A stretch of DNA of 64,000 nucleotides from CBDEGU01 sp965238045 (GTDB lineage Bacteria > Acidobacteriota > Terriglobia > Bryobacterales > UBA6623). Below are positions 7,929 through 17,294 of this stretch, one piece after another; position 1 is the first letter of the stretch, and each line of letters opens with the position of its first letter. The position numbers and the translations under genes are program-made. Below the pieces are notes generated by a model that ran no database searches, was not told where the DNA came from, and saw nothing but the letters and a program-made list of their open reading frames with translations. The stretch is taken from contig CBDEGU010000012.1 of assembly GCA_965238045.1 (NCBI GenBank), positions 558,001 to 622,000 of the forward strand, read 5' to 3'.

Positions 7929-8996
7929 ATGGCTTCCGACAGCGCACAGCGTAGCGAGGAACCGACTCCGCGGAGGAAGGAGAAAGCCCGCGAGGAAGGC
8001 CAGATCCCCTCGAGCCGGGAGTTCACCGCCGCGGCGCAGTTCAGCGCGGCGATCCTGATGCTCTACGTCTATGGGGGAGCAGTCACCGACGACCTGAAGG
8101 CGGTGGCGGCGGGTCTGTTTCGAGAAGCGTTTCAGGGCTCTCTGACGGTGGACCGGCTGCGGTTCATGGTTCTAGGCCTGGTGACCGGTCCCCTCGAGTT
8201 CATGGGGAGCTACGCGGTTGTTCTGGTGGTCATTGGAACGGCAATCCACATGGCGCAAACGGGATTCGCCATCAGCCCGAAACGCCTCGTACCCAACGTC
8301 GGCCGGCTGAGTCCGATGAACAAGATCAAGGAGCTGCCCGGCGACAATCTGGCGCAGACTCTCAAGGCGCTAGTATTGCTGCCGCTGGCGGTCTGGGTGT
8401 TCTGGAGGATCATTGAGGACGAGCTGAGCGGCTTTCTTCAGTTGCCGAAACTATCCTTGCAGGCCGGGGCGGACTATGTCGGTGAAACGCTGCTCGAACT
8501 GCTGGCTAAGGCGGCGGTCGTGCTATTGGTGCTGGGTCTGGCGGACCTCTTCCGCCAGAGGAGAAAGCAGCACAAGAAGGTCATGATGACCAAGCAGGAG
8601 GTCAAGCAGGAGCACAAGGACATGGAAGGGGACCCGCAAATCAAGGCGAAACTGAGGCGTTTGCGGCGAGAAATGAGGCGCCAGAGAATGATGAGCGATG
8701 TCCAGAACGCGACTCTGGTGATCACCAACCCGACTCATTATGCAGTGGCGCTGCGGTATGAGCCCGAGACGATGGCCGCTCCGCTGGTGCTCGCCAAGGG
8801 TCTGGAGCACCTGGCGTTGCGGATTCGCCAAACGGCCAAAAAACACCAGATTCCCATCGTCGTCAACCCGCCGCTGGCGCAGGCTCTCTACAAGGGGGCC
8901 GAGATCGGCGGCGAGATCCCGCTGGGGCTCTATCGCGCGGTAGCTGAAATTTTGGCTCATATCTACCGATTAACTCAAGAGGCCTCTTCACGATAG
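7929..8996 (+). CDS. flhB: Flagellar export switch protein FlhB
   Basis: FlhB sets export specificity: after hook completion it cleaves itself in the NPTH loop and switches to filament substrates. The 355-residue protein starts with the family signature EEPTPRRKEKAREEGQIPSS, has four membrane helices between residues 35 and 210, and a cytoplasmic domain with intact NPTH at residues 267-270. It is complete. FliK, its partner in the switch, is frameshifted in this window, so the intact autocleavage site is worth noting. Confidence 0.96.
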   Translation: MASDSAQRSEEPTPRRKEKAREEGQIPSSREFTAAAQFSAAILMLYVYGGAVTDDLKAVAAGLFREAFQGSLTVDRLRFMVLGLVTGPLEFMGSYAVVLVVIGTAIHMAQTGFAISPKRLVPNVGRLSPMNKIKELPGDNLAQTLKALVLLPLAVWVFWRIIEDELSGFLQLPKLSLQAGADYVGETLLELLAKAAVVLLVLGLADLFRQRRKQHKKVMMTKQEVKQEHKDMEGDPQIKAKLRRLRREMRRQRMMSDVQNATLVITNPTHYAVALRYEPETMAAPLVLAKGLEHLALRIRQTAKKHQIPIVVNPPLAQALYKGAEIGGEIPLGLYRAVAEILAHIYRLTQEASSR

Positions 8997-9133
8997 GGGA
9001 GACGCCCGGTTCGGGCCGCCATCGCCTGGCCGGTCCCGGGGGCGAACCTTCGCCGCGGACCGGCGCATCCGTTCAAAGAGAGAGGGAAGCCCAGAGCAGC
9101 GAAGACCGAGCAGCAAAGACGCTGAGCCGCGAT

Positions 9134-11173
9134 ATGAGCAAGGCCACAACCAGTCCCATGATCGAGATGCTCGACGACGCCGTGCCGGTGGCGATCATGG
9201 GCGTCGTTCTGATGATGGTCATTCCCGTGCCGGCCTTCGTGCTGGACGTGCTGATCTCTCTCAACATTACGCTCTCGGTCATTACGCTGGTTTCGACAAT
9301 GTACCTGGAAAGGCCGGTGGAGTTCAGCGTTTACCCGTCGCTCTTGCTGCTGCTCACGATCCTGCGGCTGGGACTCAACATCTCAAGCACGCGGCTGATC
9401 TTGATGGAAGGACATCTGGGTACGGGGGCCGCCGGCTCGGTGATCGAGGCGTTCGGAAACTTCGTCGTCGCCGGGGACTTCGTCATCGGCATCGTGATTT
9501 TCATCTTGCTGATTTCGATTCAGTACGTGGTCATCAACCACGGCGCCGTGCGCATCTCGGAAGTGACGGCGCGCTTCACTCTCGACGCGCTGCCGGGCAA
9601 GCAAATGAGTATCGACTCGGATCTCAACGCCGGGCTCATCGACGAAGTCCAGGCTCGAGAACGCCGCGCCGAAGTGACGCGCGAAGCCGAGTTCTACGGC
9701 GCCATGGACGGCGCGGTGCGCTTCACGCAACGGGATGCGATCGCGAGCATCATCATCACGGTGGTCAACATCGTGGCCGGGATTCTTATCGGCTCGCTGC
9801 AGCATGACATGAGTCTTTCCGACGCACTGGAAAGCTACGCCATCCTGACGGTCGGCGACGGCCTGGTGACCGTCGTGCCGGCGCTGCTGATTTCCATCTC
9901 GGGCGGGATCATCACCACGCGAGCGGCGGGTGAAGCGCGTCTGGGCGCCGATTTTCGCGCGCAATTGATGGCAAAACCTCAGCCCCTGCTGATCGCCTCG
10001 GGGGTTCTCATCTCGCTGGCTCTTGTGCCCGGGCTGCCAACGGTGCCGTTTTTGCTGCTCGGCGCCGGGGTCGGAGGACTCGGCTGGAATCTCCGCCGGG
10101 AGGACGGCGGGCCCGCGCTGCTGGCTCCGCCCCAGCCCGCGGAGAGGGAAAATGTCGAAACGCTCTTGCGCGTCGAACCACTCGCCATCGAAGTGGGACT
10201 TGGTCTGGTGAAGCTAGTCGACAGCGAGCAGGGGGGAACGCTGCTCAAGCGCATCGCCGGCGTGCGGAAGCAGATGGCCTCGGAACTGGGATTCGTGGTT
10301 CCGCCGGTTCGGGTCACCGACAATCTCTCGCTGAAGTCGCGCGAGTATGTCGTTCAGCTCAAGAGCGCGGAAATCGCCCGTTTCGAACTGCAACCCAATT
10401 TCGAACTGGCGATCAACCCCGGACAAGCCCAGGGCAAGCTCGATGGCACTCCCTGCCAAGAACCGGCGTTCGGACTGCCGGCCATCTGGATTGAGCCCAA
10501 AGAGGTGGACAAGGCGCGGGTCATGGGTTATACGGTGGTGGACCCGTCGAATGTCCTGGCGACGCATCTGACCGAACTCATCCGCTTGCACGCCCATGAG
10601 ATCTTCACCCGTCAGGACGCGGACCGTTTTCTGGCCCGTGTCGGCGACGAAAACCCGAAGCTGATCGAGGATTTGGTTCCAAAACTGATGCCGCTTTCCC
10701 TCGCCCAGCGGGTGCTGCAAAACCTGCTGCGCGAGCGCGTGTCGATTCGCGACGGAGTCACAATTCTCGAAGCGCTGGCCGAGGCCGGCAACGCGACGAA
10801 GAATCCGGCGCTGCTGACCGAGTTCGTGAGGCAAGCCATGCCTCGCGCCGTCGTCCAGCCCTACCTCAATGAGCAGGGCGAGCTGCCGGCCCATTTTCTT
10901 GATGCGACCCTCGAACAGATCGTACAGAACTCGCTCGAACACACCGAGTTCACTTCGAGACTGGCGCTGGCGCCCAAGACCATCGGCGAGCTTCTTGAAA
11001 AGGTGAAGACCGCGGTCGGAGAGATGCAAGGGCCGACTGTGCTGATCTGCTCGGCGGCGTCGCGCTATGCGGTGCGTCAGATCGTCGAGACGGAACTTCC
11101 GCTGCTGGCGGTGATTTCTCACGGCGAGGTGCCGCCGCAAGTCAAAGTCGTTTCCCTCGGGCTGGTGCAGTGA
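9134..11173 (+). CDS. flhA: Flagellar export apparatus protein FlhA
   Basis: FlhA forms the nonameric export ring and couples proton flow to secretion. The 679-residue protein has eight predicted N-terminal membrane helices, the FHIPEP-family signature RPVEFSVYPSLLLLLTILRL and the cytoplasmic loop LDALPGKQMSIDSDLNAG. The soluble C-terminal domain (from about residue 335) is complete and ends VKVVSLGLVQ. The 137-bp gap before it is GC-rich and shows no gene. Length is normal for the family. Confidence 0.96.
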   Translation: MSKATTSPMIEMLDDAVPVAIMGVVLMMVIPVPAFVLDVLISLNITLSVITLVSTMYLERPVEFSVYPSLLLLLTILRLGLNISSTRLILMEGHLGTGAAGSVIEAFGNFVVAGDFVIGIVIFILLISIQYVVINHGAVRISEVTARFTLDALPGKQMSIDSDLNAGLIDEVQARERRAEVTREAEFYGAMDGAVRFTQRDAIASIIITVVNIVAGILIGSLQHDMSLSDALESYAILTVGDGLVTVVPALLISISGGIITTRAAGEARLGADFRAQLMAKPQPLLIASGVLISLALVPGLPTVPFLLLGAGVGGLGWNLRREDGGPALLAPPQPAERENVETLLRVEPLAIEVGLGLVKLVDSEQGGTLLKRIAGVRKQMASELGFVVPPVRVTDNLSLKSREYVVQLKSAEIARFELQPNFELAINPGQAQGKLDGTPCQEPAFGLPAIWIEPKEVDKARVMGYTVVDPSNVLATHLTELIRLHAHEIFTRQDADRFLARVGDENPKLIEDLVPKLMPLSLAQRVLQNLLRERVSIRDGVTILEALAEAGNATKNPALLTEFVRQAMPRAVVQPYLNEQGELPAHFLDATLEQIVQNSLEHTEFTSRLALAPKTIGELLEKVKTAVGEMQGPTVLICSAASRYAVRQIVETELPLLAVISHGEVPPQVKVVSLGLVQ

Positions 11174-11240
11174 CGGGGAGGCGGAGGCACGGCAGAGCAG
11201 GTAGCCGGGCGGTGAACGGGCCGGCACGACAGAGACGGAA

Positions 11241-12806
11241 ATGAAACTGCGAACCTATCACACCGGCTCGGTGGAGGCGGCCGCCCGGCTAGCCGCGATC
11301 GAACTGGGTGACGACGCGGTCTTTCTTGGATCCAGAAAGGCCGACGGGACCGAGGGCGTCTACGAGGTGACCTTCGCGCTGCCCAGAGGCTCTGAGCCAG
11401 ACCAGGCCAAGCGCTCCGGGCGGGGCGGGGAACTCTCTCCTGGCCCTGGAAGGGCCGCGCGCTTGGACGAGCGGGCCATCGCCACTCCGGCCGAGGCGCA
11501 TTCCTTGCAAGTGGAACGGGCTCATTGGAAACAGTTTCTGCCGCGGCCCCTGGACGACAAGCAATCCGGGGATGCGAATACGGCCGGCTTCACCGGCGGT
11601 GCCCCAGCCTCGCGCTCCCAGCCTCCGGCACTCCCTTGGGAGCCCAACAACTCGCCGGAAGCCTTCGGCCAGGCGGGCTCGGCGCGCGGACAGGACTCTT
11701 CCTCGTTCGAAAGCCCCAGCGCCGGGCGGAGCCCCTCTCCAGCCGAACATGCCGTCCCGCCGGCTCGGAGTCCGGGCGCTTCGGCCGGAACGGCAGCGGC
11801 GATGAAGACCGCGGCCGACCCGGCCGAAGCGGCCAGGCTCGAGCAGCAACTCGCGGCCTGGGAAGACCATCGACGGGAAAGAGATCTGCGCGAGTCGATG
11901 GACGCGCTGAGCCGCTCGATGGAGAGCCTAGCGCGGTCCCTGGAGGGGAGCGTGGCAGTACAGAGTCCGGCCCTTCCTCTGGCCCCCGACATCTCCGGCG
12001 ATCCCGTCGCGGGGATGCTCCAGCGGGCTCTGAGGGCGAACGAAGTCGCCCCGCAATTAGCCGCCCAGATTGTCGGCGAGGCGGGAGCGGGGCCCGAGGG
12101 CCAGCAGAAGCCGGACGAGGTCTGGGAGGCCGCCGCCGGCCGTCTGGCGTCGCTCCTGGCGATCGACGATGAGCTGGGGCGGCCGGGAGAACGGCTCAAG
12201 GTGACTGCTTTGGTCGGTCCGCCGGGCGCGGGCAAAACCGCGGCGATTATCCAACTGGCTGTGGGCCAAGGGCTGGGCCGCGGCCGGCGCGTCGAATTAC
12301 TGAGTCTGGGAGGCGACCGCATCGGCGGCGACGCCACGCTCGGCGCCCACGCCGAATTGCTCGGCATTCCGCTGACGACTCTTGAGGACGCCGGCCAGCT
12401 TGTGCCGGCACTGGATCGCATTGAGGCTTTGGCGCCCGGCGAGCGACCCGATCTGGTGCTGATTGACACACCGGGATACGACGACAACGACTGGGCCGCT
12501 GCAGGCAGCCTGGCCGCGGTCCTGCAAGCAAGGCGCCTCGCCGATGTTCATCTGGTACTGAGTCTGGCAAGCAAACCGGCCGATTTGCGGCGAGCGGTTG
12601 AGCGCTTTTCGATATTCGGGCCCGACAAGCTGCTATTCGCCCGCCTCGACGAGACCGCAACGTATGGTTCCATTCTCAACGAGGCGGCCCGAACCGGGCT
12701 TGCGGTCTCGTTTTTGAGCACCGGCCGGCGGATACCCGAAGATCTGACTCCGGCGACGCACGCCTATTTGGCGGAATTGCTCTTAAGAAAGTCCCTGCTC
12801 CTATAA
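11241..12806 (+). CDS. flhF: Flagellar placement GTPase FlhF (SRP-type)
   Basis: FlhF is an SRP-family GTPase that sets flagellar position and number. The 521-residue protein has an N-terminal region starting MKLRTYHTGSVEAAARLAAI, a long Pro/Ser-rich linker (about residues 50-200), and a G domain with P-loop GPPGAGKT (326-333), DTPGYDD (409-415) and an ARLDET motif in place of the usual TKLDE. The linker is longer than in most homologues. It is followed in the same frame, one stop codon later, by the sigma factor gene. No FleN/MinD-like gene follows here, though flhF and fleN are often adjacent. Confidence 0.92.
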   Translation: MKLRTYHTGSVEAAARLAAIELGDDAVFLGSRKADGTEGVYEVTFALPRGSEPDQAKRSGRGGELSPGPGRAARLDERAIATPAEAHSLQVERAHWKQFLPRPLDDKQSGDANTAGFTGGAPASRSQPPALPWEPNNSPEAFGQAGSARGQDSSSFESPSAGRSPSPAEHAVPPARSPGASAGTAAAMKTAADPAEAARLEQQLAAWEDHRRERDLRESMDALSRSMESLARSLEGSVAVQSPALPLAPDISGDPVAGMLQRALRANEVAPQLAAQIVGEAGAGPEGQQKPDEVWEAAAGRLASLLAIDDELGRPGERLKVTALVGPPGAGKTAAIIQLAVGQGLGRGRRVELLSLGGDRIGGDATLGAHAELLGIPLTTLEDAGQLVPALDRIEALAPGERPDLVLIDTPGYDDNDWAAAGSLAAVLQARRLADVHLVLSLASKPADLRRAVERFSIFGPDKLLFARLDETATYGSILNEAARTGLAVSFLSTGRRIPEDLTPATHAYLAELLLRKSLLL

Positions 12807-12809
12807 CGG

Positions 12810-13565
12810 CTGTCTATATATACGAAACTCTCAAAATCTGGCAAGACAAGCGACCGAGACCCGGAACGCGACCGGCTCATCCTCGACCACCTGCCGCAGG
12901 TCAAGCTGATCGCCTCGAGGATTCACGATAAAGTACCCGGCAGCGTCTGTTTGGACGACATGATCAGCGCCGGCGTTCTGGGCCTGATTGACGCGGTGGA
13001 CCATTTCGACCGGTCGATGAACATCAAGCTCAAGACCTACGCGGAACACAAGATACGCGGGGCCATTCTCGACAGTCTGCGCAGCCTCGACTGGGCGCCG
13101 CGCAACAAGAGGCGCAAGTCGAAGCTGATTGAGCGGGCCATCAGTGAAGTCGAGAAAACCATGCAGCGCAGCGCGACCGAGGAAGAGGTGGCCGAGAACC
13201 TTGAAATTTCGCTCAAAGAGTACCGGCGGTGGCTCGTCGAGATCCGGGGCATCAATCTCGCGCTGCTCGAACAGCCCGGCGGAGCCGACGGCGAGGGAAC
13301 CAATGTTCTGCGGTTTGCTTCCGGCGAGGAGGGCGAGTGGCCGTCGAACCTTATGGAACGCTCCGAGCTCAAGAATCTCGTGGCGACCACCATCGAGCGC
13401 CTGCCCGAGATGGAGCGCACGATTATTACGCTCTACTACCATCACGAAATGACGCTGCGGCAGATCGCTCAAATCGTTCACTTGCACGAAACACGCGTCT
13501 CGCAACTCAAATCCCAAGCCGTCATGCGTATGCGGGTGAGTCTGCGGGCCAAGTGGCCGACATAG
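12810..13565 (+). CDS. fliA: Flagellar sigma factor, FliA/WhiG type (sigma-28), start codon unclear
   Basis: Sigma-28 directs RNA polymerase to late flagellar promoters. Region 2 starts at DHLPQVKLIASRIHDKVPG (12885 onward) and includes LDDMISAGVLGLIDAVDHFD; region 4 has MTLRQIAQIVHLHETRVSQL. The first conventional start codon in frame, TTG 12951, would remove region 2.1. Upstream of it, back to the flhF stop (TAA 12804-12806), there is no ATG, GTG or TTG in this frame. I therefore place the start at CTG 12810 only as a boundary (251 residues); ATA 12816 is another possibility. The gene shares flhF's frame, so it may depend on termination-reinitiation. Confidence 0.85.
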   Translation: MSIYTKLSKSGKTSDRDPERDRLILDHLPQVKLIASRIHDKVPGSVCLDDMISAGVLGLIDAVDHFDRSMNIKLKTYAEHKIRGAILDSLRSLDWAPRNKRRKSKLIERAISEVEKTMQRSATEEEVAENLEISLKEYRRWLVEIRGINLALLEQPGGADGEGTNVLRFASGEEGEWPSNLMERSELKNLVATTIERLPEMERTIITLYYHHEMTLRQIAQIVHLHETRVSQLKSQAVMRMRVSLRAKWPT

Positions 13566-13603
13566 GGCGGGACGTTTCCAGGAGGGCGAGGCGCGCTTGA
13601 GTT

Positions 13604-14569
13604 ATGGATACGAAACTATCACAAGACGAAATCGACCGGCTATTTCAAGAACACGGGAGTCTGCCCGGCGGCGACGGCAGCCAATTCCCCACAGCGGTAA
13701 CCTACGACTTCCGCCGGCCGGACCGCATCCCCAAGGAACAACTCCGCTCCATTCACTTGATGCACGACTTCCTGGCGCGCAACCTGGCCTCGTCGCTGGG
13801 GGCCTATTTGCGCGCCTACGTCACGGTCAGCCTGGTTTCGGTTGAGCAGCTTTCCTTCGGCGAGTTCCTGCAGTACTTACCCACGCCGACCTGCATCTCG
13901 AGCATCGGCATGCGTCCGATGGAAGCCAACTCCGTTCTGGAACTCAATCCTTCGCTCGTCTTCCCGATGCTTGATGTCTTGCTGGGAGGCACGGGAGCGT
14001 CCGATGTTGAGGACTCGAGAGAGATTACCGAGATCGAGCGCAGCATCGTCGTGGGCGTGATTCGCATCGTACTGCATGACTTGCGGGAAGCCTGGGCGCC
14101 GGTGGCCGAACTGAATTTCACCATTGAGGCAACCGAGACGCAACCCCAATTGATGCAGATTCTGTCGCCGAACGAAGTCATCGTCGCGATCGGGTTCGAG
14201 ATCACGATGGGCGAGTCGCGGGGGATGATGAACTTCGGCATTCCCTCCATCTTGGTCAAGATGATGGGCCAGAAGTTCGAGCAGCAATGGTCGATCCGGC
14301 GGCGCAGCAGCACAAAGACCGGACGGGACCGCATGCTGTCGCTGGTACAGCGGGTGCCCGTGGGAATGGATTCCAGAATCGAGGGCGCCAAGCTTAGCGT
14401 CCAGAACCTGCTGGAACTCAAAAAAGGCGACGTTATCTCGCTGGACATCCCGGCCCGCCGGCCCGTGGAAGTCCAAGTCAGCAGCAAACCGAAATTTCTC
14501 GGTGAGATCGTCACGAGCGGAAATACGCGCGCAGTATTGATTCACGATTTCTTCCGCGCAGGAGAGTGA
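13604..14569 (+). CDS. fliM: Flagellar motor switch protein FliM
   Basis: FliM is the C-ring protein that binds CheY-P and switches rotation. The 321-residue protein begins with the CheY/EIDR motif (LSQDEIDRLFQEHG, residues 5-18), has the middle CheC-like domain with FLARNLASSLGAYLR and LVFPMLDVLLGG, and a C-terminal SpoA domain (ENLLELKKGDVI-like LLELKKGDVISLDIPARRPV). Length is normal. Its TGA overlaps a possible GTG of the next gene by four bases. Confidence 0.95.
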   Translation: MDTKLSQDEIDRLFQEHGSLPGGDGSQFPTAVTYDFRRPDRIPKEQLRSIHLMHDFLARNLASSLGAYLRAYVTVSLVSVEQLSFGEFLQYLPTPTCISSIGMRPMEANSVLELNPSLVFPMLDVLLGGTGASDVEDSREITEIERSIVVGVIRIVLHDLREAWAPVAELNFTIEATETQPQLMQILSPNEVIVAIGFEITMGESRGMMNFGIPSILVKMMGQKFEQQWSIRRRSSTKTGRDRMLSLVQRVPVGMDSRIEGAKLSVQNLLELKKGDVISLDIPARRPVEVQVSSKPKFLGEIVTSGNTRAVLIHDFFRAGE

Positions 14570-15494
14570 GACCCATCAGCGTGCCGAACCCCGACATCAA
14601 TACGTGGCGAGCCGAGAGACTCTCGCATTGGCTCGTCAAGGCCTGGGGCGACCAGTTCACGGCCGTGCTTCGGTCACTGGATCTGACCGGGACGCCGGCG
14701 GATGTTTCCCTGCAACCTCGCGAGCCCGATCCGGAGTTGTGGAAGCAGTGGCGTGACCCGCTCTGGCGCCGCGTGCCAGCCGATCTAGCCGAAGGGGCCG
14801 AACTCTTCATTGGTTGCGCCGCCGACACCGCCCGCGGACTCGCCGCAGACTCGCCGAGCTCATTACCGGCGAAACGGATCTCGGCGAAGAAGCCACGCTT
14901 GAGACCTACGCCGAACTGCTCAACCAGACGGCGGCCGGCGTCGCCGCCGAGGTTGCCTCGCATCTGGGCGCGGCCGCGGCCATGGGGGCCTCGCAAAGCG
15001 CCGAGGAACCGGCGTTCACCGATCTCGGCGCCGAGTTCGGCTTCAAGCTCGGCGAGAGCACTCATCTGCTGGCGTTCGTGCCCAGCGAGCCGCTGCTGCA
15101 GTCGATTCTCTCGCCGCCCCCTGGCGAAACTCCAGACGCGGACGGCCCCGCCGGGCAAACAGAACAAGAATCCGGCTCCGAGGCCAGACCCGGCGAGCAC
15201 GACCAGGCTCCGCTGGCGCTGAGCTCCACCGCTTCCTACAATCTCGCAATGCTGATGGAAGTGGAACTGGATCTCAGCGTGAGCTTTGGCAGAACACAGC
15301 TGCCGCTTGAAGACGTTCTGAAACTCGGGTCGGGATCGATTGTCGAACTGAACCGCCCGGCCAGCGATCCGGTCGACGTGCTCGTCAACAACAGCGTCGT
15401 CGCGCGGGGCGAGGTGGTCATCGTGGAAGGGAACTACGGCATCCGCATTACCGAAGTTGTTAGCCGCCGGGAACGCATTCGTTCCATTTTCTAG
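14566..15494 (+). CDS. Second FliN-like (FliN/FliY) switch protein, frameshifted in the middle
   Basis: Two frames make up one FliN/FliY-like protein. The first (from GTG 14566, overlapping the fliM stop, or GTG 14581) reads LSHWLVKAWGDQFTAVLRSL. The second (frame of 14814-15494) reads TLETYAELLNQTAAGVAAEV and ends in a complete SpoA domain with ELDLSVSFGRTQLPLEDVLK and GEVVIVEGNYGIRITEVVSR. The frames meet around 14850-14865 and the join needs one restored base; the repaired protein would have 309 residues. The SpoA domain alone is homologous to the fliN at 5003-5380, but this protein is much longer. The break may be an assembly indel, since the SpoA half looks well conserved. Confidence 0.8.
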
Positions 15495-15519
15495 CTTACA
15501 CAGGAGCGTGATTCATAAC

Positions 15520-15942
15520 ATGCCCATCACCACGGACGACGTTACGACGATTCTGCTGGTTGCGAATATTCAGGCGGGACTATTGCTGGTCGGCTACATG
15601 GCGTACCTCCGCTGGAAAGATCTGGCCTCACAGCTCGCGACCCTCCGCGCCAGCTCGGAGATCGCCGCGCGCGCCTGCGAAGTCCAGATCGACAGCCTGC
15701 AATCTCGCCTCGATCCGTCGCGCCCGGCTGGCGCGCCAGCCCGCTTCTCGCCTGGCCGGCCGGTCGGCCTGGCGCTGCAAATGGCAGCGGCGCGGTTAGC
15801 GGCGACCGGCCAGAATCCTACCTCGATTGCGCGCGCGCTCGACAGGAGACCGGCCGAGATCGACCTGCTGCTCAAGGCGGAACAGTACCGCGCACAGCGG
15901 CGAACCGGCCCCGCGAGTGAGCCTTCCACCGAAGGCGGGTAA
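15520..15942 (+). CDS. Small membrane protein with DUF2802-like C-terminus, end of the flagellar run
   Basis: The start is taken as ATG 15520, with AGGAG at 15502-15506. The 140-residue product has one N-terminal membrane helix (TTILLVANIQAGLLLVGYMA), a short charged helix that could form a coiled coil, and a C-terminal helix-turn-helix-like segment: ALQMAAARLAATGQNPTSIA then RRPAEIDLLLKAEQY. That tail resembles DUF2802, which I know as a family found at the end of flagellar/chemotaxis loci in several proteobacteria; its function is not established. Placement 25 bp after the second FliN gene supports co-transcription. Confidence 0.6.
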   Translation: MPITTDDVTTILLVANIQAGLLLVGYMAYLRWKDLASQLATLRASSEIAARACEVQIDSLQSRLDPSRPAGAPARFSPGRPVGLALQMAAARLAATGQNPTSIARALDRRPAEIDLLLKAEQYRAQRRTGPASEPSTEGG

Positions 15943-16008
15943 GAACGGCGACTGCCTGGATCTACCGGCGCGGGCCCAAATGCCGCCGAGCCTGCCATCG
16001 AAAGGGAA

Positions 16009-17199
16009 TTAGCCGCGTCCGGCCGAGGCTTGCAGAACCACCAGTTCGCTCTGGGCCGGAATCCGCCGGGACAGCGAAGACGCCTCATCGTAGTCATCGA
16101 ACCATTGCGCGCCCGGATTGCGCTGGAAGATCATCGTCTTGCCCAGGTTCTTCGGATCCGCGGCTTGATGATATTTGAAGATGACTTCGTCTTGCGTAAG
16201 GCCGCACACCTCGATTTTCCCGGTTACGTGCGACATACAGAACCGCGCCCGCTTCGCCAGGCCGGAGGACCGGTTTTGCGCTTCTAGGAACAACTGGTAG
16301 CCTTTCTCAATCGGCATCGAATAGGCTTCGTTGCCCTGGGTCGGCCGGCATTGGAACACGTAGTAGGGAGGTATCCCCATCCAGGAAAGCTCGTTGAATA
16401 GTTTGAGCAGGGTTTCCACGTTGTCATTCACGCCCGCGATCAGCGGCGTTTGATTGACGATCACCGCTCCGCTGCGGTGCAGCAGATCCAGCCCCCGGCG
16501 GGCGACATCGGTCAGCTCCACCGGGTGATTGAAGTGGGCCATGATGTAGATGCGTCCGCTGGTGGTGCTGTATTTCTCGATCATCTCCCCCAGCGAAGGA
16601 TCATTGAGGATGCGGTAGGGATTGAACGCCGGCATTTTCGTGCCGATTCGGATGATCTTGACATGATCGATGCGGCGCAACTCCGCAATGATCCTCTCAA
16701 GCTTCGGGGTCGACATGATCAGCGGGTCGCCGCCGGTAAGCAGCACGTTCGAGATCTCCGGATGCCGCCGGATGTAGGCGACGCCCTCGGTCACGTCGCG
16801 CACCACTTCATCGTTGTCGTCCATGAAGAGGCGCTTGCGAAAACAGAAACGGCAGTACGCTCCGCAGACATCGTTCACCAGCAATAGCGCCGTATCCCAG
16901 TACTTGTGTTCCAGCCCGGGAGCTTTGGTGTACAGATCCTCCCGGGAAGCATCGAGCTGGCCCCACTCGTTGAGTTCCTCTTCACCGGGGATCACCAGTT
17001 TTCGGATCGGATCCGCCGGGTCGCTCCAATCAATAAGCCCTTGGTAGTAGTCGTTCGTTCGGAAGACGAATTTCTCGCCCACCAGTCGAAGCCGCTCTCT
17101 TTCCCTCTCGCCCAACTGAGGAACCTGATCGATGTTCGTCCAGTATTTTGGTTTGTACAGAACGGTCTCCTCCTGGAAAAACTTGCGCGTCAAGCTCAA
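16009..17199 (-). CDS. kamA: KamA-family radical-SAM aminomutase (lysine 2,3-aminomutase type)
   Basis: This family uses S-adenosylmethionine, a [4Fe-4S] cluster and PLP to move an amino group from C2 to C3 of an amino acid. The 396-residue protein carries the radical-SAM motif CGAYCRFC (C112, C116, C119), LLTGGDPLIMSTPKL for SAM contact, and the C-terminal region GKIEVCGL typical of KamA-like enzymes. Proteins of this subgroup may act on lysine or on another amino acid; the substrate cannot be told here. The start is probably TTG 17199; a strong AGGAGGAG lies just inside the frame without a good start after it. No lysine fermentation genes are adjacent. Confidence 0.85.
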   Translation of the reverse strand: MSLTRKFFQEETVLYKPKYWTNIDQVPQLGERERERLRLVGEKFVFRTNDYYQGLIDWSDPADPIRKLVIPGEEELNEWGQLDASREDLYTKAPGLEHKYWDTALLLVNDVCGAYCRFCFRKRLFMDDNDEVVRDVTEGVAYIRRHPEISNVLLTGGDPLIMSTPKLERIIAELRRIDHVKIIRIGTKMPAFNPYRILNDPSLGEMIEKYSTTSGRIYIMAHFNHPVELTDVARRGLDLLHRSGAVIVNQTPLIAGVNDNVETLLKLFNELSWMGIPPYYVFQCRPTQGNEAYSMPIEKGYQLFLEAQNRSSGLAKRARFCMSHVTGKIEVCGLTQDEVIFKYHQAADPKNLGKTMIFQRNPGAQWFDDYDEASSLSRRIPAQSELVVLQASAGRG

Positions 17200-17243
17200 G
17201 CTTGTCGTAAATTCGCGATCTGAGAGCGATTGTCTCGCCAGGC

Positions 17244-17263
17244 ACCTGCAAGACGGTGCAGGT
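17244..17263 (-). promoter_or_regulatory. Leader hairpin between promoter and kamA
   Basis: ACCTGCA and TGCAGGT form a perfect 7-bp stem around a 6-base loop, and pairing can extend outward with a bulge (GGCAC with GTGCC). It lies in the probable 5' untranslated leader of kamA and has no T run, so it is not a simple terminator. Confidence 0.35.
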
Positions 17264-17280
17264 ATGTGCCGATTAAGATC

Positions 17281-17294
17281 TGTTTAGTTAAACA
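17281..17294. promoter_or_regulatory. Operator-like dyad overlapping the kamA -10 region
   Basis: TGTTTAGTTAAACA is a perfect 6-bp inverted repeat with a 2-bp spacer. It overlaps the candidate -10 element, which is where a repressor would act. Which regulator might bind is unknown. Confidence 0.35.

Noticed and set aside
10214..11227. A 337-codon leftward frame within flhA
   Set aside because: The sense strand has a complete FlhA; this frame has no recognisable domain.
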